Shown: positions 25,108 to 36,996, counted from the stretch's first letter. The stretch: DNA of 64,000 nt from Gentiana macrophylla (GCA_026214975.1 JAOBSW010000801.1:1-64000); one strand, 5' to 3'. The notes: generated from the letters alone by a model not told the origin. Made by a program: numbers and translations.

Positions 25108-26327
25108 CTTTTATTTCTTTCTATTGTTGTTTTCCATTTTTCTTGTTTTTATTTTCTTTTTCTTTTCCTACTTAGTTGATGTAGCAGAATAAAATTTATA
25201 TAATGATTTTGTCGGCCTAAATTGTTTTAGAGTTATATTATTTTCTCTTTTACTGCCGCACTTTTATTATACAGTTTTTTGTCACTACTATTCTTCTTGG
25301 TTTTTCTTGAGTTATTTAGCATAGATTCTTCATGGACTACTTACATGAGCCCGATGATTTATACGATGATCCGTTTCTTCTTTGGTTCCGCCCTTAACCG
25401 AAGCTAAGTTCCTTTCCGTTTTTCATTTCTCGTCTTACACATTGGGGACAATGTTTCGATTAACTGGGGGGTAGAGGAACGTCACTTAGCTTTTTAGCAT
25501 TATATTCCATGAATTGCATGATTGTTTGATTCTCTTGATGCATGATTCACCATTTAGACTTTGATTCCTTTAGACAGAATTTCGAAAAATTATGATATAT
25601 TTGATCTTTTTGAGTTAATTGACTTCATCTTTGTTTTACCTTGCACGAGTAAGAGAAAGTGTCCACTTCTGAAGTAGTGGCGTATTAAGCGCGTATTTTG
25701 TTATGAGCCACCATTTTAAGCACGTATAACTCACTTCCTTTAGTGTGTAGTTGATAGCATATTGCTTTGACTAGAGTTGACCCTGGCTTTATCACGAATT
25801 ATGTTCCACCAACGCTTCGAAAGGCAATGGAATTTCGGATTCGGTAGTTTATGATGAGTGTGACCGTGAGGATAGATAAATCAATGAGAGTTCACCCACC
25901 AATAAAGAGCAGTGCATTGAAATATATACATCTATATTCTCTTTGGCAATATCTTAGTCGATGGAGCGTAAGACGCACGACTTTTGCATAGACCAATAAA
26001 CGTGAGCCTAAGAGTAGTACTCGGTTCTCGATCATCCTTGCCAGCTCAATTAATTAATAAATAACATGTTCGAAACTGGTTAGTTCGACTACAGGTTGAC
26101 GTAATGTGAAATTGTCTGCATTTCTAAGCGGTTGTGAAAGTTATTGCACTCACACATTAGCTCATGACATGAATAGTGTTTAATATGTTACTGATAGATA
26201 TGAGTGGCTTGATTTTGATCTTGGCTAAGTAAGGCATAGTTGTTTTTAATTAACTTGTGTATTGCTCAGAGTGTTATTTTCTTTTGGCCTTTTTGGTCGG
26301 GACGATCAAAAGCTAAGTGGGGGAAGT

Positions 26328-27823
26328 TGATGACACTCTAAATGTTACCCATAATTATACCTATATTCACCCCGAATTCTGCTCAAGAGAGGATAGATAG
26401 GCTCGTTATGCTTAGAATATGTGTTAAATGCTATGTGAGTGTTTCCAGGATCGTAATTCTGCATCTATGCTATTTTCCCGATGTTTTGGTACTGTTTTGT
26501 CTCGTTTTGTGTATTTTATAGGATGTTCCAATTCTGGAGCATTGGAGAACGGATTTGGACCAAAAGGAACGCATTGGGCTGAGTGATTGAAGTCCAAGAA
26601 GAAGCCTGCTGAAGAAAAAGAAGAATAGAAGGCCCAGTAACCCGAGGGTTAGGCCCGGTAAACAGGTGACTTATTCAGCACGAAATTCATTCTGCCGCAT
26701 TGTCTAAGCCGGTTAGGGTTTTAGAGAGTCTTAAGTCGGCTATTGTATCTATCTTAAGTCGGCTATTGTATCTATCTTAAGTCGGCTATTGTATCTATAT
26801 AAAGCCGCATATACTAAGAGTTTTCATATACTTAATAAAATCTTCAAATTTATATATTTCATTACAATTATTATTATGCAATAAAGTTTTCTTGAGCTTT
26901 GGAGAGTTGTTAATGGTTTCCTCCCTTCTTCCATCATCTCTAGTTTGAGTAGATCGAGCTAGATCTCCATTGTTGAAGGTATGAAGCTTTGAACGTTCCT
27001 TTATTGTCTTCAATATGGTAGATCTGTTCGTATTTATGTGTTTTAGTTAATCTGCATGTTTAACAACCCCATAATTTACTTATTTTAATCGTACTAAGCA
27101 ATGTAGATCCGAGAAATTCGGAAAAGCGCTTGGTAAACCGGCGGTCTATACCGGTTTACTGAGGCATATTTTAGAAAACCTAAACCGGGATTCACTACAG
27201 CTACGTTGATCGGCAGGAATAATTAAAACGAGTAATAGGTCTGGCCAATTTAGTATTCGTAATTCATAAATTAACATGAAGGACCGCAAGTGAAGTGTTA
27301 ATTAGGACATAGTCTTGATGGACCCTAGAACGTCTTTGGTCGGTGTCGACAAGCGCTTCAGGCGGGTTAGCGGTATGAGGTAACGCTCAATATCGGCAGT
27401 TCTAGTTCTTTATGCGTGTGGGCTATTACGGACCAATTAAGGAGGGTAGCTTGCGTATAGATTGTCTACTGCCATTGTCGGAGTAGATAGGAGTAGGAAT
27501 TGCACCCGTAGCTGATAAATATGATAATAATCATTAAAATCTCGCGATTAATCTAAGGACATTATTTGGGGAAGTAAACATAACGATTAACTAATCCAAG
27601 TTAGTAGATCGGTGAGGAGAGGGAGAGGTTTACCATGTTTGTTTTCTTTTATGTTATTGTTGGTCAATGACCGCCTATATGTTGCTTCTTAATTAGGTTA
27701 GAATCATTTATATGTATAAGTTGCATTGTCTCTGTGGGATCGACCTTGACTCGCATTTACTATACTGCGATGTACCTAGTATTCTTGCTAGTAATATCGA
27801 CGTTAGTGACTCACACGCGATCA
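26328..27823 (+). repeat. 3' LTR of the 20056 element (1,496 bp)
   Basis: Same as the 5' LTR except for small indels and three tandem copies of a 23-bp unit (cttaagtcggctattgtatc..., about 26730-26797) directly upstream of the TATA box, where the 5' LTR has one. Confidence 0.93.
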
Positions 27824-29260
27824 GAGTTCAAGATAGGACTACCGCAGAGCTACTAATTGCATATTCTCAGGACAATCAAAAGGATGGTGGGATTTATATT
27901 TAACACCTGAATAACATGACCAAATACTTAATTCACTAAAATACGATGAAGAACAAAATCTAATTCTTGACGAACAACAAGAACCTTTACAGGATGCTGT
28001 ATCCACGCTAATACATACCATCTCAATACATTTTCTTGGCGATCCGGCAAAACTAATAGAAAGAAATAGTGAACTACTTTCAAATCTACGCTGTAAAAAA
28101 CTTAGTGATTTTCCAATGGTATAAAACCAATTTCCTAACAAGATTAATGCAAAGGGATGATTCCAATCAGCCTTTTTTGGAAAGAAAAGTTCCTAGTAGG
28201 ATTGCCAACCTTATTAGGGGACAAAGTCAGAAATAGAATTCGTGAGAATTCAGGAAACCAAATTATTTCATATGATCAATACACATATGGACAACTAGTT
28301 AGTGTTGTTCTACAAGAAGGAATAAAAATATGTCAAGACCTCAAACTTCAAAGACACATAAAATGGGAAATGAAAAAAGCTAATCTAGAACTTGGAACCT
28401 TTTGTCACCAATTTGACAATAATCCTTTTAAACAAGAATCCTCTTGCAAAGGAAATTGTAAAAAACCTACTTATAAAAACAAACACCCTATAAACCAAAT
28501 AGGAATTTCTATAAAAATAACAAACAAATAAAACAACCCTCAAACAATAATTTCTACAAAACTAAGACCAAATTGGAGAAAAGACATTGAATTCTACATA
28601 TGCCACAAAAAGGACATACATCAAACTTTTGTAAATTAAAAAGAAAACTTAATGAACTAAGTCTGGAAGACGATATTATGAACAAAATCTCAAACTTACT
28701 TATAGATTCTGATAGTGACACAACTAATGAAGAAAATACAGATAACAATGGAAATGCTAACATGGATGATACATTAACAAATGCTTCTGAATCAGAAGGA
28801 AACAATGAAAAAATGCTAAATGTTATCTCAAAAGAACAACAAATATTTATCGATATATTACAATAGATTAATGACATAGCCCTACAACAACAATATCTCA
28901 AAAAATTATTAGAGACTTTTAAACATGAGCCATCAGCACCAAGTACTTCCAGGAGTACTTATGATTTGACGACAATTCTAAATAGGAATAAAAAAAAAAG
29001 ATAATACTACAAATCACGATCTGCAAAAACAAATCAAAGAGATAAAACATGAACTAAGAGAATTAAAAGAGAAACAATAAAATGATTCACTGTTAATCAA
29101 AACCATTATTTAAACAATAAAAGACAATAGTGACACACATACTGAAAATGAAGATATTACACAGGAACTGCAAAACATTACTACAACCTCAACTGATTTT
29201 CTTTTTGTTTTAAAAGAAATTACATCGAGAAAATACATCATAAATATTACAATCAGGTTC

Positions 29261-29611
29261 ATGAATAATTTTGAACTTAAAACCATTGCACTTTTTGATA
29301 CTGGAGCAGACTTAAATTGTATAAAAGAAGGGTTTGTCCCTGTAAAATTCCTACAGCAGACCCATGAAAAAAGTTCAGCATCAAACAAGTCAAAAATAGT
29401 AATCTCTGCAAAAACAGAAGCTTCAATAATCAGTAATGGGGTCTCTTTAATGACATCCTTTGTGGTGGTCAATGATAGCCATCACTATGATATACTTGGC
29501 ACTCCGTTTATCAACCTTATAACACCATACAAGGTTTGCCTAGATTCCATTACCTTCAAAATAAATAATAAAAAACACATGTTTCCTTTTTTTAGTAAAA
29601 CCAAGAACTAG
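29261..29611 (+). pseudogene. Pararetroviral aspartic protease
   Basis: Open for 116 residues. Active-site motif LFDTGADLNCI near residue 10 and the second retropepsin landmark YDILGTPFI near residue 78. Processes the viral polyprotein in living relatives. Lies directly upstream of RT, as expected. Confidence 0.8.
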
Positions 29612-29844
29612 AAGTCTAAATTTATTAAAAGCGTCCTCTATACATGAAAGCACAATCAATAATATAATATATAACAAGCAATTCCAGCTCAATGAGCTGC
29701 AAAAAGATGCTTCGTTACAAAGAATAAATAGATTACTTAACCAACCAACCAACGATAAAAGAAAAAAATACTACGATTACAAAAGATATTTACATTAAAA
29801 GTTGTACTGAACTACCAAATGCTTTCTGGAACAGAAAGCAACAT

Positions 29845-31000
29845 ATGGTTGATCTGCCCTATGAAACATCTTTCAAAGAACAAGATATACCTACTAAAGC
29901 TCAGCCCATACAAATGAATAAAGACCTTGAACAATTTTGCAGAAAAGAAATTCAAGATCTTGAAAGCAAAAAATTAATCTCTAAAACTAGATCACCTTGG
30001 AGTTGTTCTGCTTTCTACATTAATAAAGCCTCTGAAATCGAGAGAGGAACTCCAAGACTAGTCATTAACTATAAACCACTTAACAAGGCATTAAAATGGA
30101 TTCGTTATCCTATACCTAATAAAAAGGACCTTCTAAATAAACTCCATGACGCCTTCATATTCTCAAAATTTGACATGAAATCAGGTTTCTGGAAGATACA
30201 AATAAAACCAACAGACAGATATAAAACAACTTTTACAGTTCCCTTCGGACAATACCAATTGAATGTAATGCCTTTCGGCTTAAAAATGCCCCTTCTGAAT
30301 TTCAATCAATTATGAACGAAATCTTCAATGATTACTCAACATTCTGTATTGTGTACATAGATGATGTACTTATATTTTCCAAAACTATTGATGATCATTT
30401 CAAACATTTAAAAACATTTCTATATGTAATCGAAAAAAAAAGGTTTAGTGATATCAGAACCTAAAATGTCGTTTTTTCAAACAAAAATAAGATTTATTGG
30501 GCATTATATTACACAAGGTACTATTACACCCATAGAAAGGTCTCTAAATTTCACCCGAAAATTTCCCGATAAAATTATCGATAAAAAACAACTACAAAGG
30601 TTCTTAGGATGTTTAAATTATGTCCTAGACTTTTACCCAAATTTAAACAGACTAGCAAAACCACTTCATGACCGACTAAAGAAAAACCCTACACCTTGGG
30701 ATACAACACACACAAAAATTGTCCAACAAATTAAGAAACAGATCCTGACCTACATAAAATAGTAGAAACTAATGCTTCTGATATTGGTTATGGAGGAATC
30801 CTGAAGCAAAAACAAGACTCTAAAGAGCTAATAGTTCAGTTTACATCCGCACATTGGAATGATACCCAAAAGAATTATTCCACAATCAAAAAAGAGATTT
30901 TAAGCATTGTTTTATGCATTCAAAAATTTCAAAGTGATATATTAAACAATTTTTTTTGTTACGCATAGACTGTAAAAGTGCAAAAGAAATTTACAGAAAG
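29845..31000 (+). pseudogene. Pararetroviral reverse transcriptase and RNase H
   Basis: RT fingers and palm at 29845-30315: KKLISKTRSPWSCSAFYIN, RLVINYKPLN, KFDMKSGFWKIQI and VPFGQYQLNVMPFGLK. A frameshift near 30290 precedes the catalytic VYIDDV (about 30350-30367). The thumb/connection region follows at 30448-30762. RNase H remnants at about 30765-30930 include TNASDIGYGGIL and KKEILSIVLCI. At least two frameshifts and a TAG separate the blocks. Confidence 0.88.
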
Positions 31001-31144
31001 ATGTTCAAAATCTTGCATCAAAACAGATATTTGCACGATGGCAAGCTATTTTAAGCATTTTTGATTTTGATATTGAATTCATAAACAGAGATACAAATTC
31101 AGTCCCAGATTTTTCTACCTGAGAATTCCTACAAGACAGATCCG

Positions 31145-32450
31145 ATGGTCCCAAAAGTTGATAAAGGAAAAAAGCTTGCAAATACAAGTATTACAAAACC
31201 AAAGATGTCTTGGTATGACATTGTCACCAAAGAAGAACAAGACGCAAACATCCAAGAAACAGGTTCGCTAGATCCAGAGTCACAAAAATTTCTTGATAAA
31301 TTATTACAAAGCCCAAAATTCAGAAAAATGCATTTATCTCAACCTTTACCAAACACACAAAACCTACTAAAGTTACCAACAATATCATCACCAAGACCTA
31401 CAGCATCTTCATCAAAACCCATAACATCATCATCAACAAGACCCATTGTTTTAACATCAAATTCATTCCAACCACTAGCAAGACCTTCTACCACACAAAA
31501 TACAAGAACACAAAAGGCGGTTTACACAGTTAAACCATACTCACAATTACTATGATCGAAGCCGGTTTTCATAGCTAAGACCCCTTTCTATCTATCCAAA
31601 ATTACTTTGGAACATGATGGTTTTACAAACCTTGGGATTTATAAAAGAACCCAATTTTATACCAAACAATCTTGCAAGCTACACAGTCAGCAAGCTTTGA
31701 TCACAAATACTATCAAAATAACCAAACCACCCCTGCATTTTCAACCTGTAAGATTCACCAAGTTATTTCTCCAAAAGAATGGTATGCAGCTCCATCTGCG
31801 CCTATTGCATTTCTGGAAGAATACAAAGAACAACCTTTTTTATACAATTACATTCAACTATTGGGATTATCAACAGGCATGATTCACTGCGTTCTTCATA
31901 CAAAATCAAAACAATCAGTATATTTGGTTGATGCACTTCGATACAAAAATTGCAGACATCTCAAAATTTCCATCATGGTGGGTTCAATGGTGGGAATGTT
32001 TTGGTTCAGTACCGGAAATACAAAAACCAACAGTACTTGAATCTTTCAACCTTTTCAAAGCAAAGTACAAGCCTTCCGAGGCAGAAAAGAGATTTCATGC
32101 ATTCGCAACATTATGTACAAAATTCTATCTATCATGGATAGTGAACTGGTATTTAGATTATTCTGATAATCCTATGCAACTTATTCGAAGAAGATTTAGA
32201 GTCAGATGGTGGGAAAAATGCAACATTATCCAAAGTTTACTACCAACAAACATGGAGAAATGGTTACAAGCAATACAAAAACCCCAGCAATCTCAAATAC
32301 AACCTACTACGACTACAAAATTTTCAGAAAGAAAAGCACAAATGGCAGCATTATAGCTGCGTCAAAGATGGATGAGGAATTACAACAAATCCTATCTCAA
32401 TCTGCCTCAAATTCACAGACATCACCTATAGTTCCACAGTATCAGTGAAT
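31145..32450 (+). pseudogene. Unassigned pararetroviral ORF downstream of RNase H
   Basis: Three overlapping frames (31145-31555, 31672-31970, 31928-32356, tail to 32448) read as one former protein of about 430 residues. It starts with a basic then TKPKMSWYDIVTKEEQ segment and has a Ser/Pro/Thr-rich linker (31380-31500). It ends in a tryptophan-rich domain (EEYKEQPFLYNYIQLLG, WWECFGSVPEIQKP, FYLSWIVNWYL). The position corresponds to the inclusion-body/transactivator ORF of caulimoviruses, but I see no motif that proves this. Function unknown. Confidence 0.5.
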
Positions 32451-32705
32451 ATTAACGAAGAAGACGAGGATCATCTACCAATACCCTGGAAAAAAAAAAA
32501 GGTTACCTGCAACACCCGCAATACACAATCACTCACCTGCACACACTCACAATTACTCATCTGCACATTACTTTCACCTAATACACATATATACATAAAT
32601 ATATTCTGCACAGACAAATAGGTACATACAGATAACTACAAAATTTTATACATATAAACAAATACATATAATTATATACGTATACTACACACACAGTTAC
32701 ACTTA

Positions 32706-33000
32706 TCACAACACGACAACAAACAACTCAGAGACAATCAATATGGAAGACAAGACAAGACATCACTAAAATTAAATGGAGGTCATTTATCACAAAACGA
32801 CAAAAGAAGACCCAGCACCGATATTCCATTACAAATGGCAGACAAGACAAGACACCACTACAAAATAATGGACATCACTTCACACAAGACGACAACAAAA
32901 CAACTCAGCAACACCAACATGGCAGACACCACTCACAAAAAGAAGAAAACACTTTAAATCATGATATCACATGCAATTATTCGAAGACTACTATATATAA
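32706..33000 (+). promoter_or_regulatory. Pararetroviral promoter: triple repeat plus TATA box
   Basis: Three imperfect repeats of about 85-90 bp start near 32710, 32795 and 32885. They share 'acgacaacaaacaactcag' and 'atggcagacaagacaagac'. A TATA box (CTATATATAA) is at 32991-33000, followed by AAGACAGAGAAGTGAGG as in caulimovirid pregenomic-RNA promoters. The downstream leader runs about 370 nt to the primer site. Confidence 0.65.
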
Positions 33001-33395
33001 GAAGACAGAGAAGTGAGGAATCAAACTCTTAGAATACATTCTACATTTTACAAAGTTTCTATTTTCTGCAATTGTCTTTGTAGAGTAGTTACAAAGCAAG
33101 CTTTATTTTATTCATCAGCAAAGACGGCAGGAAGGAAGAGCCATACCTCTTCTGACATTTGTATCTTCACAATTATATCCGTTTCAAACATTTTATATTA
33201 AGGTATAAATTCTTACATGTTTCTTTGACAACGATTTACATACTTCATTACTGATTTAACATTATACTACTATTTTACAAATTATACATTGCCGTCCAAT
33301 ATTTTATATTATTGCCGTCCATTTGTTTATTATAATCCTGCATTCTATTGTTTAGTTTGTATATTATAATCCCTTCGTTCATCCCTGGACGTCTT

Positions 33396-33408
33396 TGGTA
33401 TCAAAGCC

Positions 33409-33410
<2 letters not shown>
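33396..33410 (+). other. tRNA-Met primer-binding site of the pararetrovirus
   Basis: TGGTATCAAAGCCAT differs at one base from the Caulimoviridae consensus TGGTATCAGAGCCAT, the site that by convention opens the viral genome map. Confidence 0.8.

Positions 33411-33421
<11 letters not shown>

Positions 33422-33461
<40 letters not shown>
33422..33461. repeat. (AT)n microsatellite at the viral right end
   Basis: About 20 AT units directly follow the primer site and mark the junction with unrelated sequence. Confidence 0.9.
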
Positions 33462-33462
<1 letters not shown>

Positions 33463-34149
33463 TCTTGTTTTAGCGGTGTTTGTATGGTGGATATCTGGCT
33501 ATAAAAAGTGTGGGGTTTGCCGGTGGTGCTCGGCGGTGCTAGAGGATTCCGGCGGTGGTTCTTAATAAAAGATGAGAGAGTGGACAAATTGGCTTTGCCT
33601 TGTGTTTTATATATATTGGTCTTCCCCTTTAAATGGTTACATGGTGCACTAAAGCTCGGCTTATTTACAAATGAGGACATATAGTACAAAATAGATATTT
33701 ATCTATAGCAGCGGGCTCGTAGCGGAGCTAATTATAATAGGCCGTGCTCATGATGGCCTCGCCGATCCTTGTATCTTTTACATCATTGTCTCGCCAATCC
33801 GGAGGTAGTCTCTTCCTCTAAGTGTCATGGACAAGGTCGCTGGCGGACCTAATGACGTGGGGTTCACGGGGCGGCCCCCTAGCCTGACAGCGTCACATAG
33901 AACCAAAGGCTTGGACTAGGCCTACAGCTTGCGAGTTCGCGGATTGTGGTGGCCGGTGGCTTTATCCACTATTTTGGGGGTCGAATTATCCGTGGGCCGA
34001 ATTACGATTTAGGCATATCAATGGCCCCCAACTCCGTGCCTTAAGCATTTTCTTGAAATGTTAGGCGGGGAGTAAAGTCTGTTCGCAGATCCGTTGCCTT
34101 GAAATACTGTGATGGCTCGCTATTATGGCGGATCACTTGTTAGCTTTTT

Positions 34150-34440
34150 GGTTTGAGAGCCTTTGGCCTTATAGAAGGTTCCTTCGATGATGAGTTCCAA
34201 ACAAGACACCTAGCTGAAGTGGGTCTTATAAAGTGCTCGCTCCAAGGCGAGTTCCAGATATGATGCCGAGCTGAAGTCGATCTTACAAAGTGCTCGTTCA
34301 AAGGCGAGTTCCAAATATGATGCTGAGCTGAAGTGTCGGTCTCTTATAAAGTGCTTGCTCAAAGGCGAGTTCCAAATATGATGCCGAGCTAAAGTGTCGG
34401 TCTTATAAAGTGCTCGCTCAAAGGCGAGTTCCAAACAAAG
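34150..34440. repeat. Tandem array, about 58-bp unit
   Basis: Four clear and one partial copy of a unit containing 'tcttataaagtgctcgctca', 'aaggcgagttccaaatatg' and 'atgccgagctgaagtg'. Confidence 0.85.
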
Positions 34441-34815
34441 ACGCTTTTGTGATGTCAAGCGTCTCACTGCGTGGCCGCGCTATGAAGCGGACGACCCAGT
34501 CGTTTTGTCCGACTTATTTTTGCAGCTTTTGTGACGTCAAACGTCTCACCGCGGGACGCGCTATGAAGCGGACGACCCAGTCGTTTTGTCCGACTTATTT
34601 TTGCAGCTTTTGTGACGTCAAGCGTCTGACCACGGGGCCGCGCTATGAAGCGGACAACCCAGTCGTTTTGTCCGACTTATTTTGTCATTATGTCCGACTT
34701 ATTTTTGCAGCTTTTGTGACGTCAAGCGTCTCACCGTGGGGCCGTGCTATGAAGCGGACGACCCAGTCGTTTTGTCCGACTTATTTTTTAGGCTCGCGCT
34801 ATGAAGCGGACGGCC
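34437..34815. repeat. Tandem array, about 81-bp unit
   Basis: Four full copies and one partial copy of a unit containing 'cttttgtgacgtcaagcgtc', 'cgctatgaagcggacgac' and 'cagtcgttttgtccgactta'. It includes the palindrome TGACGTCA. The 27-codon length keeps a frame open by chance. Confidence 0.88.
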
Positions 34816-35192
34816 TTTTGTTGAAGAGAAAATCCATGTTCGCTGATATGGAGCTTGTAATAAATGAGCTCGCACCTTTATTTTTGCTCGAAATATTTCA
34901 TCCTTTTCGTGTATGCTATTTGGGTCCGACGTATCCGTATATGTGTATACATATCTATATATCTATATATATAATATATGGATGAGTGAATTTAACCCAA
35001 TTACCCGTTTTGACCGGCTCCAAATCCATAAAATATGCAACAACAAAAAAAACCTACTATAATTGCAAAATTCGGCTACCCTAAAATATGGAGAAAAAAA
35101 ACCCTACCCTAATTACGCAATTTGAGTTTTAAAATTTTGATTTCCCTAATAAATACACAAACCTTCTATTCATTTCTTCATCCTTCTCTTCA

Positions 35193-35805
35193 TTTCTTCA
35201 TTTTGGTGATTTGTTTCTTGAATCACAGTCAATTTTTTTCCTTCGATTACAGGAGATCATTTAGCTACAATTTTTCCCAAAGCAACCGATTTTGCATAGG
35301 ATTTCTCACGGTCAGTATTCATATGTTTCCTACTTTATAGTTTTGCTGTTATTCATTTCATTTTGGTGATTTGTTTCTTGAATCAATGTCAATTTTTTCT
35401 CTTCGATTACAGAAGATCATTTAGCTAGAATTTTTCCCAAAGCATCCGATTTTGCGTAGGATTTCTCACGGTCAGTATTCATATGTTTCCTACTTTATAG
35501 TTTTGCTGTTATTGTTTTTCCTCAATAATAATTTTTTTGCATAGGATTTCTCACGGACACTATTCATATTTTTCCTATTTTGTAGTTTTGTTGTTATCGT
35601 TTTCCCACAATACTATTTTTTTTTCTTGATTATAATTTCAAATCCAAAATGACTTTACGAGGGTAGCTTTGGCGGCCAAAGCCTCGAGACATCATTTAGC
35701 TAGAATATCGCCCAAAGAATCAAATTTTGCATAGGATTTCTCACGGTCAGTATTCATATTTTTCCTACTTTATAGTTTTGTGTTATTGTTTTTCCACAGT
35801 AATAT
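35193..35805. repeat. 160-bp tandem repeat, two full and two partial copies
   Basis: 'ttttggtgatttgtttcttg' recurs at 35201 and 35361. 'ggatttctcacggtcagta' recurs at 35299, 35460 and 35738, with an altered copy at 35546. Confidence 0.85.
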
Positions 35806-36270
35806 TTTTCATCGGAAATGTGAGATACTTGTTCTTCCTATGTTGACATTGTTTTTGTTCATTTTTTGAGTTTTTGTTCTCCTCAAATTTTGATATTGTT
35901 TTATTCAAATTAACTTTTATTTTTTGCTTTTTAACCTTTGTTTGTTTGTTATTTCTATAATCAAATTATGATTTATATAATTAAGATATATAATTATGAT
36001 TAAATTATTTGTAATATGCCCTATAATTAAGTTATTTCAAAAATTATACCATTAACATCCTAACAATTATGTCACTTTCAATAATCTCAAATATTTGACC
36101 CAAATATTATTCATTAATTATAATCATTCCAAAATTAATATACCAACAATTATGGCAGTATCAATTATTCAAATATTATGGTACTTTTTCCTTGTTCAAC
36201 TAAATACCATGCTGGATCTCATTAAAGTATGCATCACGATACACCTTTTTGGATCGTTATTCCTTAAAGG

Positions 36271-36996
36271 CTATGATGCACGGACACGTCATTTCGGTGG
36301 CCGTATCCGTGTCTGACACACGGAGGACACCGACACTCGACCGACACGCAGGACACGCCACAAGACACGGTGTCGGGCTGAATCGGAAATACTCAAAAGT
36401 TGGACACGGCTTCGAATACGCGACGGACACGTCTATGGACACGTGTCCGGTACGTGGACACGTTTTTTCAAAAAAAATTATCTTCCTTAAAAAATAGCAT
36501 TATATATATTCACGGCTAGTCGGCTACGACAAACCAAAACCCTAAAATATTATATCACTCCCAGGCTCAAAGATGGCAAAGACCTTTCTCCGTTCTCCTG
36601 CGTGATCGTAAGTCATACTCTTTTATTTTTTTGCTTCATCTGTTTACATGTTCTTAGAATCTTTATCTCGTAAGCCCTTCTGGTAAGTGGTAACTAAAGC
36701 ATCACCCCCTATTCATATGAGAATCCTTAATTTGTTGATCTGATCACGTGGTAGTCATATTTATATAACTTTGTTATTATGGAAACTATCCTGGGAATGT
36801 GACGTTTGATAGTTGATTTAATTTCGTATTTTTTTTACATTTTACTCTTTTTTTTTTCTTTTTTTTTTTACATTTTGGTCCTTATATTTTTAATATTTAC
36901 ATTTTGACCCCACGTGTCAGTGTCCTATATTTTTTAAAAATCTCGTATCCCCGTGTCACGTGTCCCCGTATCCGTATCCGTGTCCGTGCATCTTAG
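36271..36996. mobile_element. hAT-like non-autonomous element (726 bp)
   Basis: The 8-bp target duplication CTTAAAGG is at 36263-36270 and 36997-37004. Terminal inverted repeats CTATGATGCACGGACACG and, from the right, CTAAGATGCACGGACACG are followed on both sides by more GACACG/CGTGTC words. No transposase. An 8-bp TSD points to hAT. Confidence 0.82.

Larger units (their letters stand above)
20056..27823 (+). mobile_element. Athila-like non-autonomous LTR retrotransposon (7.8 kb)
   Basis: 5' LTR 20056-21512, 3' LTR 26328-27823, both starting TGATGACACTC and ending GCGATCA. Target duplication GAGTC (20051-20055) / GAGTT (27824-27828) has one mismatch. The primer site (21520-21537) complements tRNA-Asp. 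The interior keeps a gag-protease remnant and a 3' ORF but has no RT, RNase H or integrase, so any mobility needed a helper. A near-duplicate roughly 60-bp unit ('catagccaaaccgattcctt') sits at 23730-23815. The purine tract AAGTGGGGGAAGT precedes the 3' LTR. Confidence 0.95.
19920..28640 (+). pseudogene. Pararetroviral coat-protein region, split by LTR element
   Basis: Before the insertion, 19960-20055 reads SVYNWNLDTMKEYQIL, a recognisable start of the caulimovirid coat-protein core. It resumes after 27823 with DRTTAELLIA and passes several stops. The longest open stretch is 28157-28531, with RIRENSGNQIISYDQYTYG and KWEMKKANLELGTFCHQFD. The zinc-knuckle segment (about 28590-28640) is split by a frameshift between YICHKK and GHTSNFCKLKRKL, followed by an acidic serine-rich tail to about 28866. 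The TSD of the insert (GAGTC/GAGTT) lies within this coding region. Confidence 0.7.
16600..33470 (+). mobile_element. Endogenous Caulimoviridae-like pararetrovirus, decayed, with two nested insertions
   Basis: The viral segments are 16600-17176, 19352-20055 and 27829-33470. Order on the plus strand: movement protein, coat protein with zinc-knuckle remnant, aspartic protease, reverse transcriptase, RNase H, an unassigned ORF, a promoter region and a tRNA-Met-type primer site. This is a whole-genome order with the left end cut inside the movement protein and the right end just after the primer site, abutting an (AT)n run. Frameshifts and stops occur in every domain, so it is an inactive fossil. 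The genus is not resolved; petuvirus- or florendovirus-like is possible. A TA-repeat junction is a feature I recall for florendovirus insertions but could not check. Confidence 0.85.
33480..36262. other. Unassigned repeat-rich stretch
   Basis: 33480-34150 is moderately GC-rich and LTR-like ('ggcatatcaatggcccccaa' at about 34013) without detectable ends. Two tandem arrays follow (34150-34810), then an A/T-rich part with a 160-bp tandem repeat (35193-35805). 35830-36262 is A/T-rich with nothing recognisable. No gene supported. Confidence 0.5.

Noticed and set aside
34410..34985. 191-codon open frame
   Set aside because: It is the 81-bp tandem array read in a frame kept open by the unit length; no protein family resemblance.
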